A stretch of DNA of 64,000 nt, from NCBI RefSeq assembly GCF_003732705.1, contig NZ_MOBR01000017.1, forward strand, positions 247,412-311,411. The letters are read 5' to 3'. Source of the DNA: Pseudomonas frederiksbergensis. GTDB lineage: Bacteria; Pseudomonadota; Gammaproteobacteria; Pseudomonadales; Pseudomonadaceae. The notes below the pieces were generated by a model. The model was given only the letters and a program-made list of their open reading frames with translations. It did no database searches and had not been told where the DNA came from. Each line of letters starts with the position of its first letter. Within the stretch, counting starts at the first letter, position 1. Below are positions 42,907 through 51,297 of this stretch, in pieces. Made by a program: the position numbers and the translations under genes.

Positions 42907-43517
42907 GCCAGCAACCCTTTACCCACGTCAGCGGCAAAGCCGCGCCGATGCTGGCGGCCAACATCGACACCGACGTGATCATGCCCAAGCAATTCCTCAA
43001 GGGTATCGACCGCGCCGGGCTGGATCGTGGGTTGTTTTTCGATTTGCGTTTTTTGCCGGACGGTTCGCTTAATCCTGAGTTCGTGTTGAACCAACCGGCG
43101 TGGCAAGGGGCGAGTTTCATGGTGGTTGGCCCGAATTTCGGCTGCGGATCGAGCCGCGAGCATGCGGTGTGGGGTTTGAAGCAGATGGGGATTCGGGCGT
43201 TGATCGGCTCAAGCTTTGCCGGGATTTTTTATGACAACTGTCAGCGTAATGGGGTGTTGTTGATTACGTTGGAAGAGACGCTGTTGCAGCGGCTGGGGCA
43301 GGTGGTCAGTCAGCCTGAAAGCGCTGAAATCAGCATTGATTTAGAGGCGCAGCGGATTCGTCTACAGGATGGCCAGGTCATCCCGTTCGAGATCGACACC
43401 TTGCGTAAAACCGCGTTGCTGCTGGGGCTTGATGCCATTGGCAGCACCTTGCAACGCGCCGAACAGATCAAAGCCTTCGAGCGCGAACATCTAACCGCCA
43501 ACCCCTGGCTCTCCTGA
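42903..43517 (+). CDS. leuD: 3-isopropylmalate dehydratase-type small subunit
   Basis: This 204-residue swivel-domain subunit pairs with the LeuC-type protein. The key motif VGPNFGCGSSREHAVWGLKQMG lies near residues 75-96, and IDTDVIMPKQFLKGIDRAGLDRG near 22-44 follows the family. The ATGA overlap with leuC sets the start. Codon use in the second half (43100-43350) looks less GC-biased than in the first, with several T-ending codons in a row. Confidence 0.88.
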   Translation: MSQQPFTHVSGKAAPMLAANIDTDVIMPKQFLKGIDRAGLDRGLFFDLRFLPDGSLNPEFVLNQPAWQGASFMVVGPNFGCGSSREHAVWGLKQMGIRALIGSSFAGIFYDNCQRNGVLLITLEETLLQRLGQVVSQPESAEISIDLEAQRIRLQDGQVIPFEIDTLRKTALLLGLDAIGSTLQRAEQIKAFEREHLTANPWLS

Positions 43518-43528
43518 ACACACCATCC

Positions 43529-43620
43529 CCTGTGGGAGCGAGCTTGCTCGCGATGAGGCCCTGACATTCAACATCTATGTTGACTGTTACGCCGCCATCG
43601 CGAGCAAGCTCGCTCCCACA
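43529..43620. repeat. REPIN (paired REP elements)
   Basis: Inverted REP pair (TGTGGGAGCGAGCTTGCTCG and its inverse) with a ~45-base spacer, between the convergent ends of leuD and the LysR gene. Confidence 0.92.
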
Positions 43621-43635
43621 TTTGAACGGGGTTGC

Positions 43636-44550
43636 TTACACCGACAACCCCTTGAAATGCTCCTGCAAAAACTCCACACACGCGCGCAACTTCCCGGAAT
43701 ACGCCAACCGCGTCGGATAAACCGCCCACACATTCGCACTCTGGGTGTAATCCGCCAGCACCTGCACCAACCGCCCTTGTTCCAACAACGGCTTCACATC
43801 CCACAATGAACGCAGCAACACACCGCGCCCATCCAGTGCCCACTGCAAGACAATCTCGCCGTTGTTCGACGACAGCGGCCCGCTGACCCGCACGCTTTCC
43901 TGAACCCCGTCACGCTCCAGGTGCCAGATGCCGAAGGCGTTGTCGCGCTCCTTGATCACCAGGCAATGATGCTGCTCCAGATCCGCCAGCGTCTGCGGCG
44001 TGCCGTGGCGTTGCAGATAACCGGGGGCCGCGCACAGCACCCGTCGATTGCTCACCAGGCGCCGGCCGATGTGCTGGCCAGGAATGTCATCGCCAACGCG
44101 GATCTCCAGATCAAAGCCTTCGCTGACGATGTCCACCACCCGATCAAACAGGTCCAGGCGAATCTCCAGCTCCGGATACTGCTCGGCCAACAGCGACACG
44201 GCCGGCGCCACATGGTTACGGCCAAAACCGAAACTGCTGCAGATGTGCAGACGCCCGCGAGGGCTGTCGTGGGCGTCGGAGAGTTCGTCGTGCAGTTGCT
44301 GGAAGTCATCAAGAATGCGCAAGGCCCAGCGCTGCACCCGCTCGCCGTCTTCGGTCAGCGCGATACGGCGGCTGGTGCGATGCAGCAGGCGCGTGCCGAG
44401 GGTGGTTTCGAGAATCTGGATACGCTTGCTGACGTAGGCGGGGGACAGCCCCAGTTCATCGGCGGCCGCGGCAAAACCGCTTTTGCGGATGACGGTGAGT
44501 AAAACGCGCAAGTCTTCGGGTAGGGGCACGGTGTCTTTCTTGGTGGTCAT
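43636..44550 (-). CDS. LysR-family transcriptional regulator
   Basis: This 304-residue LysR-type regulator has its helix-turn-helix at about 10-60 (LRVLLTVIRKSGFAAAADELGLSPAYVSKRIQILE) and an effector domain from about 90. It belongs to the group whose members end the HTH with RLLHRTSRRIALTEDG. The start ATG 44550 gives the usual distance to the HTH; 12 more codons are open upstream but no ribosome site favours them. Possible targets are leuCD (convergent, downstream) or the dctA-type gene 57 bp upstream on the same strand, which reads toward it. Neither is proven. Confidence 0.85.
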   Translation of the reverse strand: MTTKKDTVPLPEDLRVLLTVIRKSGFAAAADELGLSPAYVSKRIQILETTLGTRLLHRTSRRIALTEDGERVQRWALRILDDFQQLHDELSDAHDSPRGRLHICSSFGFGRNHVAPAVSLLAEQYPELEIRLDLFDRVVDIVSEGFDLEIRVGDDIPGQHIGRRLVSNRRVLCAAPGYLQRHGTPQTLADLEQHHCLVIKERDNAFGIWHLERDGVQESVRVSGPLSSNNGEIVLQWALDGRGVLLRSLWDVKPLLEQGRLVQVLADYTQSANVWAVYPTRLAYSGKLRACVEFLQEHFKGLSV

Positions 44551-44607
44551 GGCAGAACGAGCACTGGCGGCATGAGCCGCCAGCATAGCATCGGTGTTTG
44601 CAGGGAC

Positions 44608-45921
44608 TTACTTGGTGGAGAGTTCAGCGGCAATCTTGGCCGCAGCGGCCCGGGCATGCCGTCCACGCTTGAGGGCAATCGGTGCCATTTTGCTGCGGTC
44701 CAGTTCGCCTTCCCACGCGGCCACCACCAGCGCCGCCACTGCGTTGCCGATGATGTTGGTCAGGGACCGGCATTCCGCCATGAAGCGGTCAACGCCGAGG
44801 ATCAACACCATCGCCGCCACCGGCACCGTCGGCACCACTGCCAGGCTCGCCGCCAGTGCCACGAAACCGGCACCGACCACCGCGCCCGCGCCTTTGGAGG
44901 TGAGCATCGCCACCGCCAGCAACGTCAGTTGCTGCTCCAGCGTCAGATCGATATTGGTCGCCTGGGCCAGAAACAGCACCGCCAGGGTCATATAGATGTT
45001 GGTGCCGTCCAGGTTAAACGTGTAGCCGGTCGGCACCACGATCCCCACCACGCCTTTCGACGCGCCGAGGCTTTCCAGTTTCTGGATCAACTGCGGCAGC
45101 GCCGATTCCGAGGAACTGGTGCCAAGCACGATCAACAGCTCTGCCTTGATATATGCCAGCAACTTGAAAATGCTGAACCCGGCATAACGGGCGATGCTGC
45201 CCAGCACACAGGCGACGAAAATAAACGCCGTCAGGTAGAAGGTGCCGATCAGTTTCAGCAGCGGCAACAACGAGCCGAGGCCGTACTTGCCGATGGTGAA
45301 CGCAATCGCGCCGAATGCACCGATGGGCGCCACGCGGCTGATGATGCCGACAATACGGAAAAACACCTCGCTGGCCTGATTGATGATGCCCACCAGCGGC
45401 CGGCCCTTTTCCCCGACCATCACCAGGGCAATCCCGAACAGCACCGACACAAACAACACGGGCAAGATTTCGCCTTGGGAGAACGCCTCGAAGAACGTGG
45501 TCGGAATCACGTGTAACAGAAACCCGGTCACGCCTTCGCCATGCTGGGCCTGGCCGACAAAACCGGCAATGGCTGTCGAATCGAGGGTCTTCACATCAAT
45601 ATTGAAACCCGCCCCCGGATGCAGCGCATGAGCGGCCAGCAACCCGATCAACAGTGCGATGGTCGAGACGATTTCGAAATACAGCAACGCCTTGCCACCC
45701 ACCCGACCCACCTGCTTCACGTCGTGCATGCTGGTGATCCCGGAGACCACAGTACAGAAGATGATCGGGCCGATGATCATCTTGATCAGTTTGATAAAAC
45801 CGTCACCCAACGGCTTGAGATCGATGCCGATCTGCGGCCAGTAATGCCCGATCACAATGCCCATCGCGATGGCGATAAGCACCTGCACATAGAGGGTTCC
45901 CAGCAGTTTTCTGATTGTCAT
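44608..45921 (-). CDS. dctA: DctA-type C4-dicarboxylate/proton symporter
   Basis: This 437-residue symporter of the DAACS family imports succinate, fumarate, malate and similar acids. Eight or more membrane segments are visible. The serine-rich motif is LGTSSSESALPQLIQKL, the substrate/cation motif is GYTFNLDGTNIYMTLA, and AGAVVGAGFVALAASL is typical of DctA. ATG 45921 (MTIRKLLGTLYVQV) fits the family start. Pseudomonads often have several DctA paralogues, so the exact substrate is open; the next gene, a haloacetate dehalogenase, would release glycolate. Confidence 0.85.
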   Translation of the reverse strand: MTIRKLLGTLYVQVLIAIAMGIVIGHYWPQIGIDLKPLGDGFIKLIKMIIGPIIFCTVVSGITSMHDVKQVGRVGGKALLYFEIVSTIALLIGLLAAHALHPGAGFNIDVKTLDSTAIAGFVGQAQHGEGVTGFLLHVIPTTFFEAFSQGEILPVLFVSVLFGIALVMVGEKGRPLVGIINQASEVFFRIVGIISRVAPIGAFGAIAFTIGKYGLGSLLPLLKLIGTFYLTAFIFVACVLGSIARYAGFSIFKLLAYIKAELLIVLGTSSSESALPQLIQKLESLGASKGVVGIVVPTGYTFNLDGTNIYMTLAVLFLAQATNIDLTLEQQLTLLAVAMLTSKGAGAVVGAGFVALAASLAVVPTVPVAAMVLILGVDRFMAECRSLTNIIGNAVAALVVAAWEGELDRSKMAPIALKRGRHARAAAAKIAAELSTK

Positions 45922-46018
45922 TTTTATTATCTCGAGACGGTTTTTGGGCATGACGATCCCGCGCGGGCCAGTCAAGGCCCGCGGTGGGAGGTGGATTCAG
46001 GTCAGGCTGTTACGGGTG

Positions 46019-46894
46019 TCAGCGCAGAAAAGCCAAGACTTCGGCGAGCAGCAGCTCGGGAGCTTCTTCGGCGATGTAATGCCCGGCGGGCAGCGCTTTG
46101 CCACGCACGTCGGTGGCCACGCGTTGCCATTCCTTGAGCGGTTCGAAGCAGCGGCCGACCGTGCCTTCGGCGCCCCACAACACCAGCAAGGGCAGGTTCA
46201 AATGACGGCCGGCGTCGAGGTCGGCGCGGTCGTGGTCCAGGTCGATGCTGGCGCTGGCGCGGTAGTCCTCGCAGATGCCCCGGGCGGTGCCGGGCAGTTT
46301 CAGGCAGCGCAGGTATTCGCCGAAGGCTTCGGCGGTGAACGGCTTGAGCCCGGCGCTGCGGCTGCCCATCACGCTGCGCAGATAGGATTCGGGATCGGCT
46401 TCGATCAGGGTTTCCGGCAACGGCGCCGGGCGGATCAGGAAAAACCAGTGCCAATAGGCACGGGCGAACGCTTCGTTGGTTTGCGCGTACATCGACAGGG
46501 TCGGGGCGATGTCCAGCAGCACCATGCGTTGCACGACGGCGGGGTGATCCAGCGCCAGACGATGGGCAACCCGAGCGCCACGGTCGTGGGCCAGTACCGA
46601 GAACCGCTCGAAGCCCAGGGACTGCATCAGCTCGACGCCGTCCTTGGCCATTTCCCGTTTGGAATAGTTGGTGTGGTGATCGTTGGCCGGCGGTTTGCCG
46701 CTGTCGCCGTAGCCGCGCAGGTCGGCGGCGACCACGGTGAAATGCTCGGCCAGTTGCTCGGCGATCTTGTGCCAGATGACGTGGGTCTGGGGGTGACCGT
46801 GCAACAGCAGCAGGCCCGGCCCGGTGCCGCCGATGCGGTAGGCAATCTCCACGCCGTTGACGTGGCGCTGGTCTTTCAGGAATCCGGCGAACAT
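46019..46894 (-). CDS. Haloacetate (fluoroacetate-type) dehalogenase
   Basis: This 291-residue alpha/beta hydrolase uses Asp instead of Ser as nucleophile. D104 lies in AHDRGARVAHRL, with R105 and R108 to hold the carboxylate, D128 and H272 (PAGHYIAEE) completing the triad, and H149-W150 (AYWHWFF) plus Y211 forming the halide pocket. These positions agree closely with the well-studied fluoroacetate dehalogenases as I remember them. The product would be glycolate plus halide. ATG 46894 follows AAGGAG. It sits next to a DctA-type carboxylate transporter, which could import substrate. Confidence 0.85.
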   Translation of the reverse strand: MFAGFLKDQRHVNGVEIAYRIGGTGPGLLLLHGHPQTHVIWHKIAEQLAEHFTVVAADLRGYGDSGKPPANDHHTNYSKREMAKDGVELMQSLGFERFSVLAHDRGARVAHRLALDHPAVVQRMVLLDIAPTLSMYAQTNEAFARAYWHWFFLIRPAPLPETLIEADPESYLRSVMGSRSAGLKPFTAEAFGEYLRCLKLPGTARGICEDYRASASIDLDHDRADLDAGRHLNLPLLVLWGAEGTVGRCFEPLKEWQRVATDVRGKALPAGHYIAEEAPELLLAEVLAFLR

Positions 46895-46996
46895 GGGGAA
46901 TGACTCCTTGTTGTAGTTGCCTGCATCCTGAAATTGTTGAGCGGTTACGGCAAGGCGCAAAGCGTGGGGTGGTTGTTCATGAAGTGTGTTGAGCCA

Positions 46997-47017
46997 GATC
47001 GTTCCCACGCTCCGCGA
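46997..47017. repeat. Truncated second-family repeat end
   Basis: A fragment of the GATCGTTCCCACGCTCCGCG terminus abuts the complete copy at 47020, as if one copy had inserted into or recombined with another. Confidence 0.6.
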
Positions 47018-47019
47018 TT

Positions 47020-47129
47020 GATCGTTCCCACGCTCTGCGTGGGAATGCAGCCCGGGACGCTCCGCGTCCCTCCAAAGCCGAACGCGGAGCGTCCGTGGAG
47101 GCATTCCCACGCAGAGCGTGGGAACGATC
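47020..47129. repeat. Second-family repeat (GATCGTTCCCACGC type)
   Basis: Complete ~110-base copy with matched termini, between the VOC gene and the dehalogenase gene. It is most similar to the copy at 34529. Confidence 0.88.
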
Positions 47130-47132
47130 ATC

Positions 47133-47591
47133 TCAAGCCTGACTAAACATCTCCTTCGCCCGCTGTTCAATCTGCTCCTGTGTCAGATCCTCCTTGCGCG
47201 TGGCCAGAAACCACAAATGCCCATAAGGGTCCTTCAAGGTCCCCGAGCGGTCGCCATAAAACTGATCCTTGACCTCGGACACCACCGTGCCCCCGGCCGC
47301 GATCGCCTGTTTGTAGGACTTGTCAACATCGGTCACATACAGATGCAGTCCCACGGACGGTGATGTGTCCGGATTGCTCAACGGCCCTTGATCGCACGGC
47401 GTGCCGAGCATGATCGGGCAGTCGCCGATGCGCAGTTCGGCGTGGCCGATGCCGCCGTCGGGCATGCTCAGGCGCATCACTTCAATGGCGTTAAAGGCTT
47501 TTTTGTAGAACTCGATGGCCTCGGCGGCTTTCTGGATGCCGAGGTAGGGGGTGATGCTGTGATAACCCTCTGGAATGGGTTGGACGCTCAT
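47133..47591 (-). CDS. VOC/glyoxalase-fold protein (PhnB-like)
   Basis: This 152-residue protein has the two beta-alpha-beta-beta-beta units of the vicinal oxygen chelate fold: ITPYLGIQKAAEAIEFYKKAFNAIEVMRL...GHAELRIGDCPIMLG, then GLHLYVTDVDKSYKQAIAAGGTVVSEVKDQFYGDRSGTLKDPYGHLWFLATRKED. The ending DPYGHLWFLAT is typical of the PhnB/YdgI-like group. ATG 47591 follows GGGAG. No substrate can be named. Confidence 0.82.
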   Translation of the reverse strand: MSVQPIPEGYHSITPYLGIQKAAEAIEFYKKAFNAIEVMRLSMPDGGIGHAELRIGDCPIMLGTPCDQGPLSNPDTSPSVGLHLYVTDVDKSYKQAIAAGGTVVSEVKDQFYGDRSGTLKDPYGHLWFLATRKEDLTQEQIEQRAKEMFSQA

Positions 47592-47793
47592 AACGGTTCT
47601 CCCTTGTTGTTGTGAGTTGAAGCTGTTCCTTCGCCGGTTTCCGGTCGAATAACTATAGGTCAGGGCTACCGCCGATACCGAGTGCCCGACGAGCAGCAGC
47701 GCCACTGTTCAGCCATCAACAGCGAAGCAGCAAATTGCCTGGGTTTGTCACCTTTAACGCCGTTCAAACCCCCGTAAACATTGGCCCTTACAG

Positions 47794-47811
47794 TCGGCAC
47801 AGAAGCTGCAA
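47794..47811 (+). promoter_or_regulatory. Sigma-54 promoter of the monooxygenase-metIQ operon
   Basis: TCGGCACAGAAGCTGCAA has GG (47796-47797) and GC (47808-47809) exactly 10 bases apart, with GGCAC and TGCAA matching the -24/-12 consensus closely. It ends 35 bp before the start codon. Half-sites CTGTT (47705) and AACAG (47718) lie ~75-90 bp upstream, where an activator could bind. Confidence 0.75.
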
Positions 47812-47846
47812 CGACCCTCTCAAAACCCTGTTGTCGAGAGTCTTGT

Positions 47847-49061
47847 ATGCCTGAATCTGCCGTTTATCCGATCAACCCACCGGCCGCCCATCGGATCGCC
47901 GACGAAGCCGAAGCCCTGCGGGTCGCCGAACGTGTCGCTGCGGTTTTGTTGGAGCAGGATGCGGAGCGCGACCGCAGTCGCCAGGTGCCGGCCGAGATCG
48001 TCGACCTGTATTCCAACAGCGGTTTGTGGGGCATCAGCGTGCCAAAGGAATTCGGCGGCGCCCAAGTGTCCTACGCGGTGCTGGCGCAGGTGATTGCAAT
48101 CATTTCGGCGGCGGATCCATCGCTTGGGCAGATCCCGCAAAACCACTATTGCCTGCTCGAAGACATCCGCCTGCAAGGCACGCCCGCGCAGCAAGCCCAC
48201 TTTTTCGGCCTGGCGCTGCAAGGTCACCGCTTTGCCAATGCGCTGTCGGAAACCGGCGGCAAGAATGCGCAGGATATTCAGGCAACCATCCGCCGTTTCG
48301 GTGACGGCCATGTGATCAACGGGCGCAAGGGTTACTGCACCGGTTCGCTGTATGCCCATTGGCTGGCGGTGCTGGCCGTGGATGAGGAGGAGAAGGGCCA
48401 GTTGTCGTTTGTCGAGCGCGGCACAAAAGGGCTGGTGATCGTTGACGATTGGGACAGCATCGGCCAGCGCACCACGTCCAGCGGCACGGTGCTGGCCGAG
48501 GACCTGCACGTGTCGGCGTTCAACGTGTTCCCGACCTATCGTTCGTATGAAAGCCCGACCCTGGCCGGCCCGTTCGCGCAATTGACCACCGCCGCCATCG
48601 ACGCCGGCATCGCCCGCGCGGCCCTGCGCGACACCATCGCCTTCGTCCAGCAATTCGCCCGGCCATGGATCGATGCCGGGGTGGAAAAAGCCAGCGAAGA
48701 CCCGCTGACCATCATTCAGGTCGGGGGCCTTGAGATTCGCCTGGAAGCCGCCGAAGCCTTGCTCGAACGCGCCGGCCGCGCACTCGATGCGGCACGCCCG
48801 GCACCGGACGAAGACAACGTCGCCCGCGCTTCACTCGCGGTGGCCAAAGCCAAAGTGCTGACCACCGAAATCGCCATCGAAGCCAGCAATAAACTCTTCG
48901 AACTCGGCGGCACCCGCTCGACCCTGAAAAAACACAACTTCGACCGCCACTGGCGCAACGCTCGGGTTCACACCCTGCACGACCCGGTGCGCTGGAAGTA
49001 CCACGTGGTCGGCAACTGGCTGCTCAACGGCGTCATACCGCCACGCCATGACTGGTCCTGA
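47847..49061 (+). CDS. SfnB-family FMN-dependent monooxygenase (acyl-CoA dehydrogenase fold)
   Basis: This 404-residue protein has the acyl-CoA dehydrogenase fold but belongs to the SfnB/SoxC/DszC group of reduced-flavin monooxygenases. Marks are WGISVPKEFGGAQVSYAVLAQVIAIISAADPSLGQIPQNH, ETGGKNAQDI, the middle beta domain INGRKGYCTGSLYAHW and the C-terminal NKLFELGGTRSTLKKHNFDRHWRNARVHTLHDPVRWKYHVVG. The catalytic Glu of true dehydrogenases is not evident. It probably oxidises an organosulfur compound, supported by the sigma-54 promoter and the nearby msu genes. It is followed after 2 bases by metI. Start set by family length; ribosome site weak (CGAGAG). Confidence 0.82.
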   Translation: MPESAVYPINPPAAHRIADEAEALRVAERVAAVLLEQDAERDRSRQVPAEIVDLYSNSGLWGISVPKEFGGAQVSYAVLAQVIAIISAADPSLGQIPQNHYCLLEDIRLQGTPAQQAHFFGLALQGHRFANALSETGGKNAQDIQATIRRFGDGHVINGRKGYCTGSLYAHWLAVLAVDEEEKGQLSFVERGTKGLVIVDDWDSIGQRTTSSGTVLAEDLHVSAFNVFPTYRSYESPTLAGPFAQLTTAAIDAGIARAALRDTIAFVQQFARPWIDAGVEKASEDPLTIIQVGGLEIRLEAAEALLERAGRALDAARPAPDEDNVARASLAVAKAKVLTTEIAIEASNKLFELGGTRSTLKKHNFDRHWRNARVHTLHDPVRWKYHVVGNWLLNGVIPPRHDWS

Positions 49062-49063
49062 CC

Positions 49064-49729
49064 ATGGCCGAGTGGTTTAAAAATATCTACTGGGCCGACA
49101 TCGCCCAGGCCTGTCTCGACACCCTGACCATGCTCGGCGCCGCCCTCGGTTTTACCGTGTTGCTCGGGTTGCCGCTGGGGGTGGTGCTGTTCCTCACCGG
49201 CAAGCGCCAATTGCGTGAAGCGGTCGGGGTTTACCGGGTGTTGTCGGTGATCGTGAACATGCTGCGTTCGCTGCCGTTCATCATTTTGCTGATCGTGTTG
49301 ATTCCCCTGACCACGTTGCTGGTCGGCACCTCCCTCGGTGTTCCGGGGACGATTCCGCCGCTGGTGGTGGGCTGCACGCCGTTCTTTGCGCGGCTGGTGG
49401 AAACCGCGTTGCGCGAAGTGGATCGCGGCGTGGTGGAGGCGACCCAGGCCATGGGTGGCACGACCTGGCAAATCATCCGCCACACCTTGTTGCCGGAAGC
49501 CCGGGGCGGGTTGCTGGCGGCGGTGACGGTCACGGCGATTGTGCTGGTGGATTACACGGCGATGGCCGGGGTGATCGGTGGCGGTGGGCTCGGCGACCTG
49601 GCGATTCGCTACGGCTATCAGCGGTTCCAGACCGACGTGATGGTGGTCACCGTGGTGTTGCTGTTGATCCTGGTGCAAGCCCTGCAAATGACCGGCGACC
49701 GCCTGGTGGCGCGCTACAGCCGACACTGA
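49064..49729 (+). CDS. metI: Methionine-type ABC transporter permease
   Basis: This 221-residue permease of the MetI family has five membrane segments. It has the family's LRSLPFIILLIVLIPLT and the coupling loop EATQAMGGTTWQIIRHTLLPEA (EAA motif), followed by GGGGLGDLAIRYGYQRF. It starts 2 bases after the monooxygenase stop and is followed by metQ. No MetN ATPase gene lies in the operon, so the pump must borrow an ATPase encoded elsewhere. The cargo may be a sulfur compound used by the co-transcribed monooxygenase, rather than methionine. Confidence 0.88.
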   Translation: MAEWFKNIYWADIAQACLDTLTMLGAALGFTVLLGLPLGVVLFLTGKRQLREAVGVYRVLSVIVNMLRSLPFIILLIVLIPLTTLLVGTSLGVPGTIPPLVVGCTPFFARLVETALREVDRGVVEATQAMGGTTWQIIRHTLLPEARGGLLAAVTVTAIVLVDYTAMAGVIGGGGLGDLAIRYGYQRFQTDVMVVTVVLLLILVQALQMTGDRLVARYSRH

Positions 49730-49801
49730 ATCTTTTTTCTCAAAAAAATCAGGCCCCACGTCCACCCCACGACGGCCACTCAATCTGCCTTGGAGCACAG
49801 C

Positions 49802-50572
49802 ATGAAAAAGACCCTGGCCATTCTGGCTGCCGTCCTGTCGTTCAGCGTTCACGCCAACGAAAAACTCATCGTCGGCGCCACCCCGGTGCCGCACGCGGAA
49901 ATCCTCGAATTCGTCAAACCGACCCTGGCCAAGGAAGGCGTGGACCTGGACATCAAGGTCTTCACCGACTTTATCCAACCCAACCAGCAACTGGCGCTGA
50001 AAAACCTCGACGCCAACTATTACCAGTACCGGCCGTTCCTCGATGATTTCAACAAGACTCGCCACACCGACCTGGTGCCGGTGGTTGGCGTGCACATCGA
50101 ACCGTTTGGCGCGTATTCGACCAAGATTAAAAACATCAGCGAATTGAAGGATGGCGCCAGCGTGTCGATCCCCAATGACCCAGTGAACACCGGTCGCGCG
50201 TTGGTGCTGCTGCACGAAGCAGGGCTGATCAAACTCAAGGACCCGAGCAACACCCTGGCCACGCAAAGGGACATTATCGACAACCCGAAACACTTGAAGA
50301 TTCGTGAACTTGAAGGGGCATTGCTGGCGCGGTCGGTGAGCCAGGTGGATCTGGCGTTTGTGTTTGCCAACTATGCGTTGGAAGCGGGGATCGACACCAA
50401 TAGCGCGCTGATCGTTGAGAAGGGCAAGAGCCTGTACATCGAGTTTCTGGTTGCTCGGCCGGATAACATCAACGACCCACGGATTCAGAAACTGGCCAAG
50501 GCGTTGAACTCCGATGAAGTTCGGCAGTTCATCTTGACCCGCTACAAAGGGCAGATTGCGCCGGGGTTCTAA
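49802..50572 (+). CDS. metQ: MetQ/NlpA-family substrate-binding protein
   Basis: This 256-residue periplasmic binding protein has a signal peptide (KKTLAILAAVLSFSVHA, cleavage before NEKLIVGATPVPH). There is no lipobox cysteine, unlike E. coli MetQ, so it is probably a soluble periplasmic protein. Family marks are VGATPVPHAEILE, NLDANYYQYRPFLD, VHIEPFGAYSTKIKNISEL, and SIPNDPVNTGRALVLLHEAGLIKL. ATG 49802 follows TTGGAGCACAGC. It serves the adjacent permease MetI. Confidence 0.87.
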   Translation: MKKTLAILAAVLSFSVHANEKLIVGATPVPHAEILEFVKPTLAKEGVDLDIKVFTDFIQPNQQLALKNLDANYYQYRPFLDDFNKTRHTDLVPVVGVHIEPFGAYSTKIKNISELKDGASVSIPNDPVNTGRALVLLHEAGLIKLKDPSNTLATQRDIIDNPKHLKIRELEGALLARSVSQVDLAFVFANYALEAGIDTNSALIVEKGKSLYIEFLVARPDNINDPRIQKLAKALNSDEVRQFILTRYKGQIAPGF

Positions 50573-50582
50573 CCGCACAGAT

Positions 50583-50687
50583 GATCGTTCCCACGCGCAG
50601 CAAAGGAATGCCTCAAGGAACGCTCTGCGTTCCAATGGGACGCGGAGCGTCCCGGGCTGCATTCCCACGCAGAGCGTGGGAACGATC
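50583..50687. repeat. Second-family repeat, degenerate left part
   Basis: Copy of the ~105-base repeat after metQ. The right terminus is intact, but the left arm reads CACGCGCAGCAAAGGAATGCC, so the outer stem is imperfect. Confidence 0.82.
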
Positions 50688-50698
50688 ACTCACAAAAC

Positions 50699-50727
50699 CT
50701 GTAGGAGCGAGGCTTGCCCGCGAAGGC
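50699..50727. repeat. Single REP element
   Basis: Unpaired REP (CCTGTAGGAGCGAGGCTTGC variant) just upstream of the soxR stop codon. Confidence 0.82.
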
Positions 50728-50734
50728 CGCACCG

Positions 50735-51202
50735 CTATTGCGGAGCAGAACCCGATTCCAGCAGCCGCGCCCCCGGCCCACGCTCCCCGAGTACATCGCC
50801 AAAATTACGCAACGGACACGCCTCCATCGACAAACACCCACACCCGATGCAGCCATTGAGCCGATCGCGTAACAACGTCAACTGGTGAATCCGCTGATCC
50901 AGATCCCGGCTCCACTGCGCCGACAACACCTGCCAGTCCGCCGCCGTCGGCGCACGATTATCCGGCAGTGACTTCAAGGCCTCGGCAATCTCCGCCAATG
51001 GAATCCCCAGCCGCTGCGCGACCTTGATCAACGCCACCCGTCGCAACACTTCCCGCGGATAACGGCGCTGGTTGCCTTGATTGCGATGGCTTTTGATCAA
51101 ACCCTTGGTTTCGTAAAAGTGCAGGGCGGTCACGGCCACGCCGCTGCGGGCGGCCACTTGGCCGACGGTGAGTTCCTTGTGCAGGTTTTCCGAGGTGACC
51201 AT
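50735..51202 (-). CDS. soxR: Redox-sensing MerR-family regulator SoxR
   Basis: This 155-residue SoxR has the MerR winged helix (about 12-75: TVGQVAARSGVAVTALHFYETKGLIKSHRNQGNQRRYPREVLRRVALIKVAQ), a dimerisation helix and the [2Fe-2S] cluster site CIGCGCLSMEACPL near 119-132 (C-x2-C-x-C-x5-C, all four cysteines present). Oxidation by redox-cycling compounds activates it. The 18-base SoxR box lies in the divergent promoter region between it and the ABM monooxygenase, the same layout as PA2273-PA2274 in P. aeruginosa as I recall. The C-terminal tail is rich in Gly and Ser. Confidence 0.94.
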   Translation of the reverse strand: MVTSENLHKELTVGQVAARSGVAVTALHFYETKGLIKSHRNQGNQRRYPREVLRRVALIKVAQRLGIPLAEIAEALKSLPDNRAPTAADWQVLSAQWSRDLDQRIHQLTLLRDRLNGCIGCGCLSMEACPLRNFGDVLGERGPGARLLESGSAPQ

Positions 51203-51220
51203 TTGAAAAAAGCCTCTTGA

Positions 51221-51238
51221 CCTCTAGTTAACTTGAGG
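51221..51238. promoter_or_regulatory. SoxR box
   Basis: CCTCTAGTTAACTTGAGG differs by one base from the SoxR consensus CCTCAAGTTAACTTGAGG. TTGACC at 51218 and TTTTACCCT downstream are positioned as -35 and -10 with the long spacer typical of MerR-type promoters, reading toward the ABM gene. Confidence 0.88.
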
Positions 51239-51297
51239 TTTTACCCTGCAGGCCTTCGGATCGCAAGATCCGGTTTTAAGGTGAGTGGGGACTATTC

